Shown: positions 47,749 to 57,526 of the stretch, piece by piece
Layout: the number at the start of each line of letters is the position of its first letter
Position numbering within the stretch: the stretch's first letter is position 1
Source: Bacillus sp. OV322
GTDB taxonomy: Bacteria; Bacillota; Bacilli; Bacillales; DSM-1321
Direction: 5' to 3'
Assembly: GCF_900112495.1 (NCBI RefSeq)
Contig: NZ_FOMA01000001.1
Coordinates: 558,001-622,000, forward strand
DNA length: 64,000 nucleotides
Position numbers and translations under genes: made by a program
Notes under the pieces: generated by a model
Told to the model about the DNA's origin: nothing
Databases searched by the model: none
What the model saw: the letters and a program-made list of their open reading frames with translations, nothing else

Positions 47749-48078
47749 TTAGCCATCATTTCTGTACAAGATGCAATCATCACATAAATTTCCGCAGCAG
47801 AACATTTTCTGCTGCGGAACGTAAAACCGGTGCCTGAAGACACTCAGGCCCGTTTCCCTGCGTACAAAGATCGTGACACTGTGTAGCCGTTTGCCCCGCA
47901 TGGATCTTGCAGATGCTTGCTTTATCAGGTTTGAAAGCGAATCGGGAGAAAGTGAATCTTCTGAATATTGGATATATAAAAATGGCAGTCCTGCAATCTT
48001 CTTATACCACACTTTATGGATGCCTTCTTCCTTAGTGAGATAGTGTATAAAAGAATTCCATATCGGCTCCAGTTCCAT
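47749..48078 (-). CDS. Small Cys-rich hypothetical protein
   Basis: 109-residue soluble protein with no family I recognise. It ends with MFCCGNLCDDCILYRNDG, four cysteines in CC-x3-C-x2-C spacing that could bind Zn or an Fe-S cluster. The body is mixed alpha/beta with a basic face. ATG 48078 follows AAAGGATG. It lies antisense between ricF and ylbG. Confidence 0.7.
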   Translation of the reverse strand: MELEPIWNSFIHYLTKEEGIHKVWYKKIAGLPFLYIQYSEDSLSPDSLSNLIKQASARSMRGKRLHSVTIFVRRETGLSVFRHRFYVPQQKMFCCGNLCDDCILYRNDG

Positions 48079-48203
48079 TAATCAACATCCTTTCTTACCC
48101 ATTTTTTCCCTAAACTTACGTTGTGATAAACTTTTCTAGTTGAAAGAAAAGTTTGCGCTGTGCTACACTTAATGAAAACCTTGAATAAGGGAGTCAGTCT
48201 ATT

Positions 48204-48479
48204 ATGTTTGGAGCGAGACAAGGTATTATCGTGTATTTACATACATTAAAACAAGCAAAGATGCTCAGGAAATTCGGAAATATCCATTTTGTATCAAAAA
48301 AACTTAAATATGTGGTGATTTATACAAATATGGATGATGTAGAAGCCTTAGCAGAAAAGCTGAAGTCTTATTCCTTCGTAAAAAAAGTTGATCTGTCCTA
48401 TAAACCCTTTTTGAAATTGGAATATGAAAATTCAAAACCAGATAAAGCGAAGGAATATGATTATAAGATGGGTATTTAA
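48204..48479 (+). CDS. ylbG: YlbG (UPF0298)
   Basis: 91 residues, UPF0298 family: [29 protein letters not shown]. Small ferredoxin-like alpha/beta fold in the known family. Function unknown. ATG 48204, with a conserved place after ricF. Terminator follows at once. Confidence 0.92.
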   Translation: MFGARQGIIVYLHTLKQAKMLRKFGNIHFVSKKLKYVVIYTNMDDVEALAEKLKSYSFVKKVDLSYKPFLKLEYENSKPDKAKEYDYKMGI

Positions 48480-48481
48480 AG

Positions 48482-48515
48482 AAAGCTGACTCTTTTAAGC
48501 GAGTCAGCTTTTTTA
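48482..48515 (+). terminator. Terminator of ylbG
   Basis: Stem AAAGCTGACTC / GAGTCAGCTTTTTT. Confidence 0.92.
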
Positions 48516-48583
48516 TTTTGCATGTTCCCTGAATTTACAGCTGAATGGCCTTCTAAGACAGGGTGCAGGAGCCTGAAGAGGTT

Positions 48584-48979
48584 TCAGCTCATTGGAGGCA
48601 AATATTTATTCATTCGTAATATCCCTATTAAATGCTGAAAATATAGCTCTTTTTCACTATACAAATTTGATGGCTTAACTTCCAGTTCAATAATGGATTT
48701 TCCGAGTTCCTTTGCTAATTCCTCAAATAGTCCATACCGCTTATTAGGCTTTAGGCGGGGGCTGGGAATTCCCTCCCTGCATATGTATAAAGGCTGGAAA
48801 TTCCCGGGCTGTGCCGGCTGAAGGACAATAACCGGGGATATAACCTGTTTGCCTTCCATTTCTGTATGCAAAGCAAGCAAGCGCAGGATACGGTTCTGAT
48901 TTGACCTGCCTATTTCTATAAGTTCGTATATATCTGAATAACCTGTTCCAAGCTCAATAAAACGCTGTATCAACTGCAT
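48584..48979 (-). CDS. DUF7147-like conserved protein
   Basis: 131-residue soluble protein: MQLIQRFIELGTGYSDIYELIE opening and FQPLYICREGIPSPRLKPNKR core. Proteins of this type in Bacillus are sometimes labelled methylthioribose kinase, but it is far too short and no kinase motif is visible, so that name should not be used. ATG 48979 follows AGGAGAG. Family assignment from memory. Confidence 0.7.
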   Translation of the reverse strand: MQLIQRFIELGTGYSDIYELIEIGRSNQNRILRLLALHTEMEGKQVISPVIVLQPAQPGNFQPLYICREGIPSPRLKPNKRYGLFEELAKELGKSIIELEVKPSNLYSEKELYFQHLIGILRMNKYLPPMS

Positions 48980-49074
48980 CTCTCCTATTAAAACATAATC
49001 TCTTTTACTTTATCATGTTCCTGCACGAATTAGAAGGCATGGTGGTTCAAAGATCCTTTATTAGGCAGATCAAA

Positions 49075-49291
49075 GGCTCTTTTCTTAAAGATTGCTGTTT
49101 TTTAATTTGTTCTGTGAAGCGATCCCGTTGTTAAACAGGGCTGATTGGATTTAAGGTGCGAGTCTCCTGCAGGAAAAGCGGGAAAAGTGAGACACTGTAC
49201 ATTGCTTGTGAGGCTCACCACACGGAAAGCGGGCATCCTGGAGCGGAAATCAGCCCCTTGTTCCATAACAGCAAAGTTTACGAAAACAGCC
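49075..49291. repeat. MITE-like repeat, long copy
   Basis: About 217 bp bounded by inverted ends: TTTTCTTAAAGATTGCTGTT (49080-49099) and the inverse of TTTTCGTAAACTTTGCTGTT (49267-49286), 17 of 20 pairing and extending outward through GGCT/AGCC. A second inverted pair, GGGCTGATT (49138-49146) / AATCAGCCC (49249-49257), lies inside, so the element could fold as a long hairpin. Homologous to the shorter element at 10085-10197 on the opposite strand. No protein is encoded. Confidence 0.8.
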
Positions 49292-49299
49292 AATAAAAA

Positions 49300-49460
49300 A
49301 ACCTGCAGAAATTACTGCAGGTCCTTCTATATCCTTTATAAAAGGAAAGAAGGCAAAGGGAGAGGAGAAACCGGAGGAAGAGCTTATGGGGAAACGTAAG
49401 TCTTCTCCGCGGTTGGCAACAACACCTGAAACAGTGATGTTGTTACAATACATTATGGCC
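49300..49460 (-). ncRNA. Candidate structured non-coding transcript
   Basis: On the minus strand this stretch contains two hairpins (TGTTGTT-type stem, 49413-49447; long imperfect AACCG..GAAGA stem, 49370-49420) and then CCTGCAG / CTGCAGG followed by seven T (49298-49324), a good terminator with no gene ending at it. The plus strand could instead encode a 53-residue peptide from ATG 49386 behind GGAGG, but that start sits in the hairpin loop. Promoter uncertain. Confidence 0.35.
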
Positions 49461-49717
49461 GATTATTCCTTTTTTATTCAAAAACAAAGAATTTTTCCAG
49501 AGGGATGTCTTGGTGTGCTGCTAATGGCATTCACAGGTGAATTATAGCCTTCAGTACTAAACATCCTGCATAAAAGCCAGTTTATATATTGAGAGTTAGT
49601 GAAAACTAATGCAGGATCGACTGGCTGGCAGTTCATGCTTTAAAATGTATTGGCTCACATATTCGAATATGTTAGGATAGGTAGTGGTAGAAATTTGTCA
49701 AAAAATGTGGTGAGAAT

Positions 49718-50790
<1,073 letters not shown>

Positions 50791-50792
<2 letters not shown>

Positions 50793-50816
50793 GATGCCGC
50801 CGCATCCTTTTTTTTT
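50791..50816. terminator. Terminator after coaD
   Basis: Stem AGGATGC / GCATCCT with eight T; also A-rich upstream, so it may act for ylbJ on the other strand. Confidence 0.9.
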
Positions 50817-50842
50817 GTGCCAATATCCCTTAGCACCCTGCG

Positions 50843-52063
50843 CTATTTCTTATGCTGATTCATCTTAGCAGATGATATGAAAATATACAAAATTAAACAG
50901 AGGATGGTAAAAAGCGGCCCCCACTGTACCACGGTGTGGTAGATGGAAATGGTGAATCCGCCTTCGCCTATTCCGGATACGGGATGAGCATTGGAAGGTT
51001 TGCTTATATAGCTGAAGCGTTCGTAAACTGGTTTCCAGACAAGAAAAGTAATAAAGGCCGCTATAAATCCCTGAAGGATCCTTCCTGCGAAAAATGGGAA
51101 AAACCGGATATCTGTCTCAGCAAGAATACTGGCCACCTGTGCTTGTACACTGAAGCCGCTGAATGCCAATATAAAGCTTGTTATGACTGCCTGCTGCATT
51201 AACGATGCATTTGCAGCCCCGCTTGTCATTTGAGAACCGAGGGTGATTTCAAACAAACCTGCAATATAAGGAGTGCTCAATGTTTCTGGAAACCCGATAA
51301 AAGATAATAAAAATTCCACTCCTTTTGCCAGTAAATCTGTGATATTCATATGATAAAGCAATTTGTTGATCACAGAAAACAAAATGATAAATCCGCCAAT
51401 TAAAAGCAGGCTATGAATGGATGAAATCACGGCATCGCCAAGAAGTTTGCCAAGCGGTCTCTTTTCCTGGAGCCTGGTAATATGCATTTGCCTTAACGCC
51501 TGTTTAATGGAAATAGATTTATATTTTACAGTTTTTTTTGGCACATCCTCTTTACCATAAAAACGCATAATAAGTCCTACACAAATATTGCTGGCATAAT
51601 GGGATATAGCCAGGATGATTCCGAGATTGGAATTATGAAAAAATCCTACAGACACGGCACCAAATATAAAAAGAGGATTAGAGGAGTTAGTAAAGGATAC
51701 TAATCTTTCTGCCTCTATTCTGCTGATCTGGTTTTCCTGGCGCATCCTTGCTGTGAATCTGGCGCCAGAGGGAAAGCCTGAAGCCATTCCCATTGCCAAT
51801 ACGAATCCTCCTATCCCAGGAACTCTGAATAATGGTCTCATCATCGGCTCGAGCAGAACACCAATAAATTTAACTACGCCAAAACCAATGAGCATTTCTG
51901 AAATAATGAAAAAAGGAAGCAAGGAGGGAAAAACAATTTCCCACCACATATTCAGTCCCCTGATGGAAGCTTCAAAGGATTCTTGCGGAAAGGTGATGAG
52001 TGCTCCTGCAATTGTTGTAATGAAAGCCGCTAATGTAAGAGATTTAATCTTTGACTTAAACAA
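50843..52063 (-). CDS. ylbJ: Sporulation integral membrane protein YlbJ
   Basis: 406-residue polytopic membrane protein with two Gate/nucleoside-recognition-like halves (about eight to ten helices; FGVVKFIGVLLEPMMRPLFRVPG and MASGFPSGARFT motifs). In B. subtilis it is made in the mother cell under sigma E and needed for heat-resistant spores. Starts at TTG 52063 with GGAGG upstream. Divergent from ylbK. Confidence 0.93.
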   Translation of the reverse strand: MFKSKIKSLTLAAFITTIAGALITFPQESFEASIRGLNMWWEIVFPSLLPFFIISEMLIGFGVVKFIGVLLEPMMRPLFRVPGIGGFVLAMGMASGFPSGARFTARMRQENQISRIEAERLVSFTNSSNPLFIFGAVSVGFFHNSNLGIILAISHYASNICVGLIMRFYGKEDVPKKTVKYKSISIKQALRQMHITRLQEKRPLGKLLGDAVISSIHSLLLIGGFIILFSVINKLLYHMNITDLLAKGVEFLLSFIGFPETLSTPYIAGLFEITLGSQMTSGAANASLMQQAVITSFILAFSGFSVQAQVASILAETDIRFFPFFAGRILQGFIAAFITFLVWKPVYERFSYISKPSNAHPVSGIGEGGFTISIYHTVVQWGPLFTILCLILYIFISSAKMNQHKK

Positions 52064-52274
52064 AACTTCTTAGCCTCCTCCAGAAGGGAATATGCATGAA
52101 AACATAAATTGGATGTTCTGTCTTATGGATGGCCCATGCTTTTTATAATTGTTTAAAATTGCACGGATGCAAAAATAATCTTGGCCCTGTCCTACACAAT
52201 ATGCACATAGAATTCATTTTAAGACCATAACTTTAAAGGAATGTTATGAACGTGAATCAAAGGAGGGAGCGGCC

Positions 52275-53072
52275 TTGAGAGAGCCCAAAATCGGCCTTGC
52301 GCTTGGCTCTGGAGGAGCGAGGGGCTTCGCTCATGCAGGAGTCATTAAAATTCTGGAAGAAGAGGGAATACCTGTCCATATGATAGCTGGAAGCAGCATG
52401 GGGGCTCTTGTAGGAGCATTTTACGGGGCAGGTCCTGATATTGAAAGGCTGTATCAGCTTGCGAAGACTTTTAAGCGGAAGTACTATCTGGATTTTACAA
52501 TTCCTAAGATGGGCTTTATTTCCGGCAAGCGGATCAAGGAGTTTATCAGGATGTTTACATATGGGAAAAATCTCGAAGACACCGAAATACCAGTATCAAT
52601 TGTAGCTACAGATATTAAGACAGGTGAAAAGGTCATTTTTGATAATGGGCCGATTGCTGAAGCTGTCAGGGCGAGTATTTCAATTCCGGGAATCTTCGTT
52701 CCGGAAAAAATTGGTGACAGGCTGCTGGTTGACGGAGGGGTGGCAGACCGGGTTCCGGTTTCGGTGGCAAAAAGCATGGGAGCTGACATTGTTATAGGTG
52801 TTGATGTGTCGCATTTTAAGCAGGAGGCGGAAATATCATCCATTTATGATGTTATCATGCAAAGCCTTGATATTATGCAGCGGGAGCTCGCGGAAAACAG
52901 AAAAGTTGCATCTGATGTCATGATCCGGCCGGATGCCGGAAAATACAATTCAAAATCATTTACAAATATTCTTGAAATAATTACTATTGGAGAAGAAGAA
53001 GCAAAAAAACATGTAAAAGAAATTAAGAAATGCATTGAAACTTGGAAGGAGTCTGCTATAAATGAGCCGTAA
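52275..53072 (+). CDS. ylbK: Patatin-like phospholipase YlbK
   Basis: 265-residue alpha/beta hydrolase with a Ser-Asp dyad. Oxyanion loop GSGGARG, nucleophile in GSSMG (S41) and catalytic Asp in DGGVADRVP (D153). A likely esterase on phospholipids. Starts at TTG 52275 behind AGGAGGG. It overlaps ylbL by 11 bases. Confidence 0.93.
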   Translation: MREPKIGLALGSGGARGFAHAGVIKILEEEGIPVHMIAGSSMGALVGAFYGAGPDIERLYQLAKTFKRKYYLDFTIPKMGFISGKRIKEFIRMFTYGKNLEDTEIPVSIVATDIKTGEKVIFDNGPIAEAVRASISIPGIFVPEKIGDRLLVDGGVADRVPVSVAKSMGADIVIGVDVSHFKQEAEISSIYDVIMQSLDIMQRELAENRKVASDVMIRPDAGKYNSKSFTNILEIITIGEEEAKKHVKEIKKCIETWKESAINEP

Positions 53073-54087
53073 AGTTTTTTTTCGCTCTTTCCTGGCTGCG
53101 ATTATCATTCTTTGTGCGTCCGCGTTTTATTACCTGCCTTACTATGTAACTAAACCTGGAATGGCAAAAGAGTTAGAGCCTATAGTGAAAGTTCAGGGGG
53201 GCGATGAAGCAAAAGGAAGCTTCATGCTGACAACTGTAAGAATGGGAAGAGCCAATATTTATTCGTATATTATTGCGAAAATGAGCAAGTATCAGGAGTT
53301 GTATCCTGAAAGAGCTATTCGTGACGAAAGCCAAACGGATGAGGAATACAATGTCACGCAGCTGCACATGATGGATGGTTCGAAAAATAGCGCAATCAAG
53401 GTTGCGTATGAAAAGGCGCATAAGCCGATTTCCTTTAAGTATTTAGGGGTATATGTGCTTGAGGCAGTAAAAGGCATGCCTGCTTATGGCAAATTGCATG
53501 CAGGGGATCAAATTGTACAAGTTGATGACCTGAAGTTTCATTCATCAAAAGAATTCATGGATTATGTAGGGAAAAAGAAAGCAGGCGACAAAATCACCCT
53601 TGTATATGAAAGAGGGAACTCCGAAAAAACGGCAGTGCTGCCTCTGAAAACCTTTAAAGAAGATCCAAAAAGGGCCGGAATAGGAATTGCATTGGATGAT
53701 GATAAAAAACCTGAAACCACTCCAGCTGTTTCCATAAATACCGATCAAATCGGCGGGCCGTCAGCAGGGCTGATGTTTACTTTGGAAATTTATAATCAGC
53801 TGACGAAAGGCGACCTTACAAAAGGCTATCAAATAGCCGGAACAGGCACAATGTCAGAGGACGGGTCAGTGGGTCCGATAGGCGGGATTCAGCAAAAAAT
53901 TGTAGCGGCAGATGAAACGGGTGCACAGATTTTCTTTGCTCCTAATGAAAAAGGAAGGCTCCACTCAAATTACCGGGATGCTTTAGCGGCTGCGAAGGAT
54001 ATCAAAACAAAAATGAAAATTGTGCCAGTTGACTCTTTCAATGACGCACTAAACTATTTGGAGAAACTAAAGGCGAAAAAATCCTGA
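53062..54087 (+). CDS. ylbL: Membrane PDZ-Lon protease YlbL
   Basis: 341 residues. N-terminal membrane anchor (about 8-28), a PDZ domain (PAYGKLHAGDQIVQVDDLKF, about 130-215) and a Lon-type serine protease domain with Ser in GGPSAG (S234) and Lys in IGGIQQK (K279). It lacks an AAA+ module. In B. subtilis YlbL is linked to DNA damage checkpoint recovery, degrading YneA with CtpA. Coupled to ylbK. Confidence 0.94.
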   Translation: MSRKVFFRSFLAAIIILCASAFYYLPYYVTKPGMAKELEPIVKVQGGDEAKGSFMLTTVRMGRANIYSYIIAKMSKYQELYPERAIRDESQTDEEYNVTQLHMMDGSKNSAIKVAYEKAHKPISFKYLGVYVLEAVKGMPAYGKLHAGDQIVQVDDLKFHSSKEFMDYVGKKKAGDKITLVYERGNSEKTAVLPLKTFKEDPKRAGIGIALDDDKKPETTPAVSINTDQIGGPSAGLMFTLEIYNQLTKGDLTKGYQIAGTGTMSEDGSVGPIGGIQQKIVAADETGAQIFFAPNEKGRLHSNYRDALAAAKDIKTKMKIVPVDSFNDALNYLEKLKAKKS

Positions 54088-54109
54088 TTATTTTCTTTCC
54101 GGAAAAATT

Positions 54110-54153
54110 AAAAAGCTTAAACAATCTGTGCTGCAGAATGTTTAAGCTTTTTT
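54110..54153. terminator. Bidirectional terminator ylbL/tmcAL
   Basis: Stem AAAAAGCTTAAACA / TGTTTAAGCTTTTTTT between converging genes. Confidence 0.92.
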
Positions 54154-54162
54154 TGTGTTTTT

Positions 54163-55374
54163 TTACGGCAAAATGACTGGAGCTTCATACTCTCTTTTTA
54201 TAAGGATATTTTGAGAGGGTGGTTTAAGCCCCATTGCATATATATTGGCGGCTTTTATATCTGCAAGGATATTATTGTCATGATATGACGATAGTTTTGA
54301 AATTAAAGGAAGAGGCAGGGATTTTTTAACTTCACTTAAATAGTTCCTTCCCCTGGCTGTCATGCCGAGCAGCCGTAAATATTGAGGCATTTGCCCATCT
54401 TGCAGCCGGTTTTGCCTCGGAGTTCCTGCAAGCACATGAATGAGAATCCTTTGAATTCTTGTCCATGTATAGCGCTTTGTTTTCATGCGCACCATAAATT
54501 CCTGGAAGTTAGAGGACGATAATGCTGCATCTTGCATCCTATGCTCTATACCTTCTTCCACTTCATAAATTTCTGCCAATTGAGAAGGAGTGGAAGACAC
54601 AATTTTATATTTCAGGAGCGGCCAGTAATGTTCCCAGGTATGAAAGGAATGATAAGTCTTCATGTACGTTCCGAGAATTTCTTTCGTTGAGAGGGGAATG
54701 TAATCCCCAATTCCAGAAAGGTCCTGGCCGTTTTCCGACAAAGCCTTCCTTATGCCGGTTGCACTCGCAATATGGCCTGAGATAAGCTCGGTTTCATGGT
54801 AATCCGCTCCAATCCGCTGAATGGTAACAGGCTTTATGGAAAATCCATTTGAAAGGGCAGCTTTGACATATTCATAACCGAGGATATTATTCGGCTTCGT
54901 CAAATCGAGATACTGTCCGCCCTTTGAGAGCGTACTGAATACGAGTGAAGCTGCTTTTGGATAACTGTTTCCCTCTTTTATGAATTTTTTTAGCGATTCA
55001 TCAAAAAGAACCTGATTTGCTTTCAAAAAATGATATGCCTGAAGGAATGGCTCTATTTTCCCTTCTTCACTTCCGAAACAAAAAGCCTCGCATTTCAAAG
55101 CTTCCAATATGCTGATAGACCCTCTTGCGAAGATTTCAGCACTATGCGGAGCAAAAGCAAAAGGAAGCTCTATAACCAGATCGGCACCTCCTGATAACGC
55201 CATTTCCGCCCTTGCCCACTTTGAAACCAAGGAAGGTTCCCCCCTCTGCAAAAACGGCCCGCTCATGACAGCTGCAACAATATCAGCGCCTGATTTCTTC
55301 CTGCTCTGAGCGATATGAAATGCATGGCCATTATGGAAAGGATTGTGCTCTACAACTACACCAACAGCCCTCAT
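54163..55374 (-). CDS. tmcAL: tRNA(Met) cytidine acetate ligase TmcAL (YlbM)
   Basis: 403-residue HIGH-type nucleotidyltransferase that makes N4-acetylcytidine at tRNA-eMet position 34 from acetate and ATP. ATP motif EHNPFHNGH; SGPFLQRGEPSLVSKWARAEMAL, FGSEEG and ATGIRKAL segments are conserved. The ATG at 55374 is six bases after GAGGTG; the GTG at 55383 overlaps it. Confidence 0.95.
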   Translation of the reverse strand: MRAVGVVVEHNPFHNGHAFHIAQSRKKSGADIVAAVMSGPFLQRGEPSLVSKWARAEMALSGGADLVIELPFAFAPHSAEIFARGSISILEALKCEAFCFGSEEGKIEPFLQAYHFLKANQVLFDESLKKFIKEGNSYPKAASLVFSTLSKGGQYLDLTKPNNILGYEYVKAALSNGFSIKPVTIQRIGADYHETELISGHIASATGIRKALSENGQDLSGIGDYIPLSTKEILGTYMKTYHSFHTWEHYWPLLKYKIVSSTPSQLAEIYEVEEGIEHRMQDAALSSSNFQEFMVRMKTKRYTWTRIQRILIHVLAGTPRQNRLQDGQMPQYLRLLGMTARGRNYLSEVKKSLPLPLISKLSSYHDNNILADIKAANIYAMGLKPPSQNILIKREYEAPVILP

Positions 55375-55440
55375 AACTTTCACCTCACCTGAATTAATTT
55401 GTATTTTTTCAACTTCATGCTAAAATAGTACTTGGCCTAG

Positions 55441-55655
55441 AGAAAAACGTAAGCGGCTGAACAGTCTGCGAAGCAATTAGGGCAGGAGCTGCATGGCGAC
55501 TCAGCCATTAAAGGGCCGGCATCTTTTGTACAGCAGGCAAGCCGCAGCAGTTAGCCAAAGAAAAACGTAAACGGCTGAACAGCCTGCGAAGCAAATAGGG
55601 CAGGACCCCCATGGCGCATTAAGCCATAAAGTGCCGGCGTATTTTGCGCCGAAAA
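55441..55655. repeat. Direct repeat, two units of about 118-bp period
   Basis: Units start at 55441 and 55559, each with GAAAAACGTAA.CGGCTGAACAG and CTGCGAAGCAA-TAGGGCAGGA, then CATGGCG...AGCCAT. They match closely for about 90 bases. Within each, GGCTGA / TCAGCC (unit 1) or GGCT / AGCC (unit 2) can close a stem of about 50 nt. They lie in the ylbM-ylbN divergent spacer upstream of a consensus promoter. No protein coding is seen. Confidence 0.85.
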
Positions 55656-55727
55656 TGCCGCAAAATGCATGAATGGCTTAAAGTTAAAATGGTTATAATG
55701 ACTACATTATAGTGTAAAGAAAAAATA

Positions 55728-55756
55728 TTGACAAACGGTAGAATGACAGCTATAAT
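55728..55756 (+). promoter_or_regulatory. ylbN-rpmF promoter
   Basis: Perfect consensus TTGACA (55728-55733), 17-bp spacer, TATAAT (55751-55756). Confidence 0.92.
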
Positions 55757-55783
55757 TACCTTTGTTGCCTTGAGGTGATTCAT

Positions 55784-56305
55784 TTGAAATGGACAATTAG
55801 TCAACTTCAAAAATATCGGGATAAAAATTTTCAGATTGATGAATATGCGGACGTTACTGGAGTCATGGAGAGGGATCCGCAGATTCGCGGAGTTTCTCCG
55901 ATAAAAGTAACAGGAAGAGCTGACCTCAGTTCGGGGAGAGTTACTTTCCATTTGCATCTTTCTGGAGAATTAATATTGCCTTGCTCCCGTACACTGGTAG
56001 ATGTAAAATATCCGATTGATATTGATACAATTGAAACCTTTTTGTTTAACGCACACGGTGAAACCTTCGAAGGTGAAGAAGTAACTGTTGTGGAGGGTGA
56101 CGTTGTAGATCTAATACCGGTAATAACAGAAAATGTATTGCTCGAAATTCCCATGCAGGTTTTTTGTGATGATGTCATTTCAGAAGAAGGAGCTCCCCAG
56201 TCAGGAAAAGATTGGGCTGTTGTTTCGGAAGAAGAAAGCAAACAAAAGCTAGATCCAAGATTAGCGAAGCTTGCCAACTTTTTTGACAGCGATAAGGAAT
56301 CGTAA
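55784..56305 (+). CDS. ylbN: YceD/DUF177 protein YlbN
   Basis: 173 residues of the DUF177/YceD family, which is nearly always encoded before rpmF and is thought to act in 23S rRNA or 50S biogenesis. Core motif VDVKYPIDIDTIETF and the acidic end. The TTG at 55784 has GAGGTG six bases upstream (MKWTISQLQKY); the GTG at 55775 overlaps that site. Confidence 0.93.
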   Translation: MKWTISQLQKYRDKNFQIDEYADVTGVMERDPQIRGVSPIKVTGRADLSSGRVTFHLHLSGELILPCSRTLVDVKYPIDIDTIETFLFNAHGETFEGEEVTVVEGDVVDLIPVITENVLLEIPMQVFCDDVISEEGAPQSGKDWAVVSEEESKQKLDPRLAKLANFFDSDKES

Positions 56306-56374
56306 TGGAATCAGGAAGACGGAATTCGTTTTGTCTTCATAGTCTTTTCACTTATTTTTAAGGAGGTGGGAATA

Positions 56375-56548
56375 ATGGCTGTACCTGCTAGAAGAACGTC
56401 CAAGACTGTTAAAAGACAGCGCCGTACACACTTCAAGCTTCAAGTTCCAGGTATGGTAGCATGCCCAAACTGCGGTGAAATGAAACTTTCACACCGTGTA
56501 TGTAAGGAATGCGGTACCTACAAAGGAAAAGAAGTTGTAAATAACTAA
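56375..56548 (+). CDS. rpmF: 50S ribosomal protein L32
   Basis: 57 residues: [20 protein letters not shown], basic N-terminus, and a zinc ribbon with CPNC and CKEC pairs (C+ form). The ATG at 56375 follows AAGGAGGTGGG; a GTG at 56366 lies within it. Operon with ylbN. Confidence 0.98.
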   Translation: MAVPARRTSKTVKRQRRTHFKLQVPGMVACPNCGEMKLSHRVCKECGTYKGKEVVNN

Positions 56549-56609
56549 TTTTACAGCTGCATAAAGATAGCATCCGCTTTTCTTTATGCACCAAAGCCTT
56601 AATTGGCTC

Positions 56610-56641
56610 AAAGCACAGAGACATGCTCTCTGTGCTTTTTT
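56610..56641 (+). terminator. Terminator of rpmF
   Basis: 10-bp stem AAGCACAGAG / CTCTGTGCTT with T tract. A second hairpin (TGCATAAAG / CTTTATGCA) precedes it at about 56558-56590. Confidence 0.9.
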
Positions 56642-56684
56642 ACATACCGGTTTCTGCGTTCAATTAATAGTCAGGAGGATGGAT

Positions 56685-57443
56685 ATGGAAGAAGCGGTCA
56701 TGATTAAAAAAAATGAAGGCGGTTGCATGAAAATAGTCATTAATCGGCCAGAAAAGAGAAATGCCGTCAATACAGCGGTTATGGTAGGCCTTGAATCAGC
56801 GCTCGAAGAAGCTCGGGCAGATGATACGGTTAAAGCTGTGATATTAACAGGGAGCGGGGGAAAATCCTTCTGTTCAGGAGGAGACATTAAGGAGTTCAGT
56901 GTGCTTCACACTGAATCAGAAGCATTGGGCATGCTTGCGAGAATGGGGGAAATTGTTTACAAGCTGGCAGTTCTGCCGAAACCGACCATAGCCTTTTTAA
57001 ATGGTAATGCTTTTGGAGGCGGCTGTGAACTTGCAGCAGCATGTGATTTCAGATATGCAAAAAAGGGGGTTTCATTTGGTTTTATTCAGGGAACCCTTGG
57101 CATAACCACGGGATGGGGCGGTGCATCCCTTTTGCTGGAGAAGATTCCTCATCAGGCAGCTATGGAATTATTAATGACATCCGGGATTTTTTCATGCGAG
57201 CAAGGACATGAAATGGGTTATATCGATCAAATCTTCAGCAGCCTTCAAGATGCTGACGATATGATCAAGCCTATTTTGGAAAGAGAACTCCATGTGCTGA
57301 AATCTTATAAAAAAATACTAGTCAGCAGGATGCAGCAGAATGGGATTAAAGAAAGGATGAAGGAGGAAATCAATAATTGTGCCGTGCTTTGGGAAACAGA
57401 TGCACATCACATGGCGGTAGAGAGCTTTCTTAATAAAAAATAA
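56685..57443 (+). CDS. Enoyl-CoA hydratase/isomerase family protein
   Basis: 252-residue crotonase-fold protein. Oxyanion-hole/CoA loops KSFCSGGDIKEF and GNAFGGGCELAAACD are clear, and GFIQGTLGITTGWGGA carries the usual second active-site segment, although the catalytic Glu of classical hydratases is replaced in the LGITTG context; it may be a decarboxylase or isomerase. ATG 56685 has AGGAGG six bases upstream. B. subtilis has none between rpmF and ylbO. Confidence 0.85.
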   Translation: MEEAVMIKKNEGGCMKIVINRPEKRNAVNTAVMVGLESALEEARADDTVKAVILTGSGGKSFCSGGDIKEFSVLHTESEALGMLARMGEIVYKLAVLPKPTIAFLNGNAFGGGCELAAACDFRYAKKGVSFGFIQGTLGITTGWGGASLLLEKIPHQAAMELLMTSGIFSCEQGHEMGYIDQIFSSLQDADDMIKPILERELHVLKSYKKILVSRMQQNGIKERMKEEINNCAVLWETDAHHMAVESFLNKK

Positions 57444-57526
57444 TTCATGAACCATCTAGCTTTTTCTTCTATCTTTTCTAGCAGGAGCATATGTATGAAA
57501 TAAAAACCTGCTATGGAGGGGAAGAA

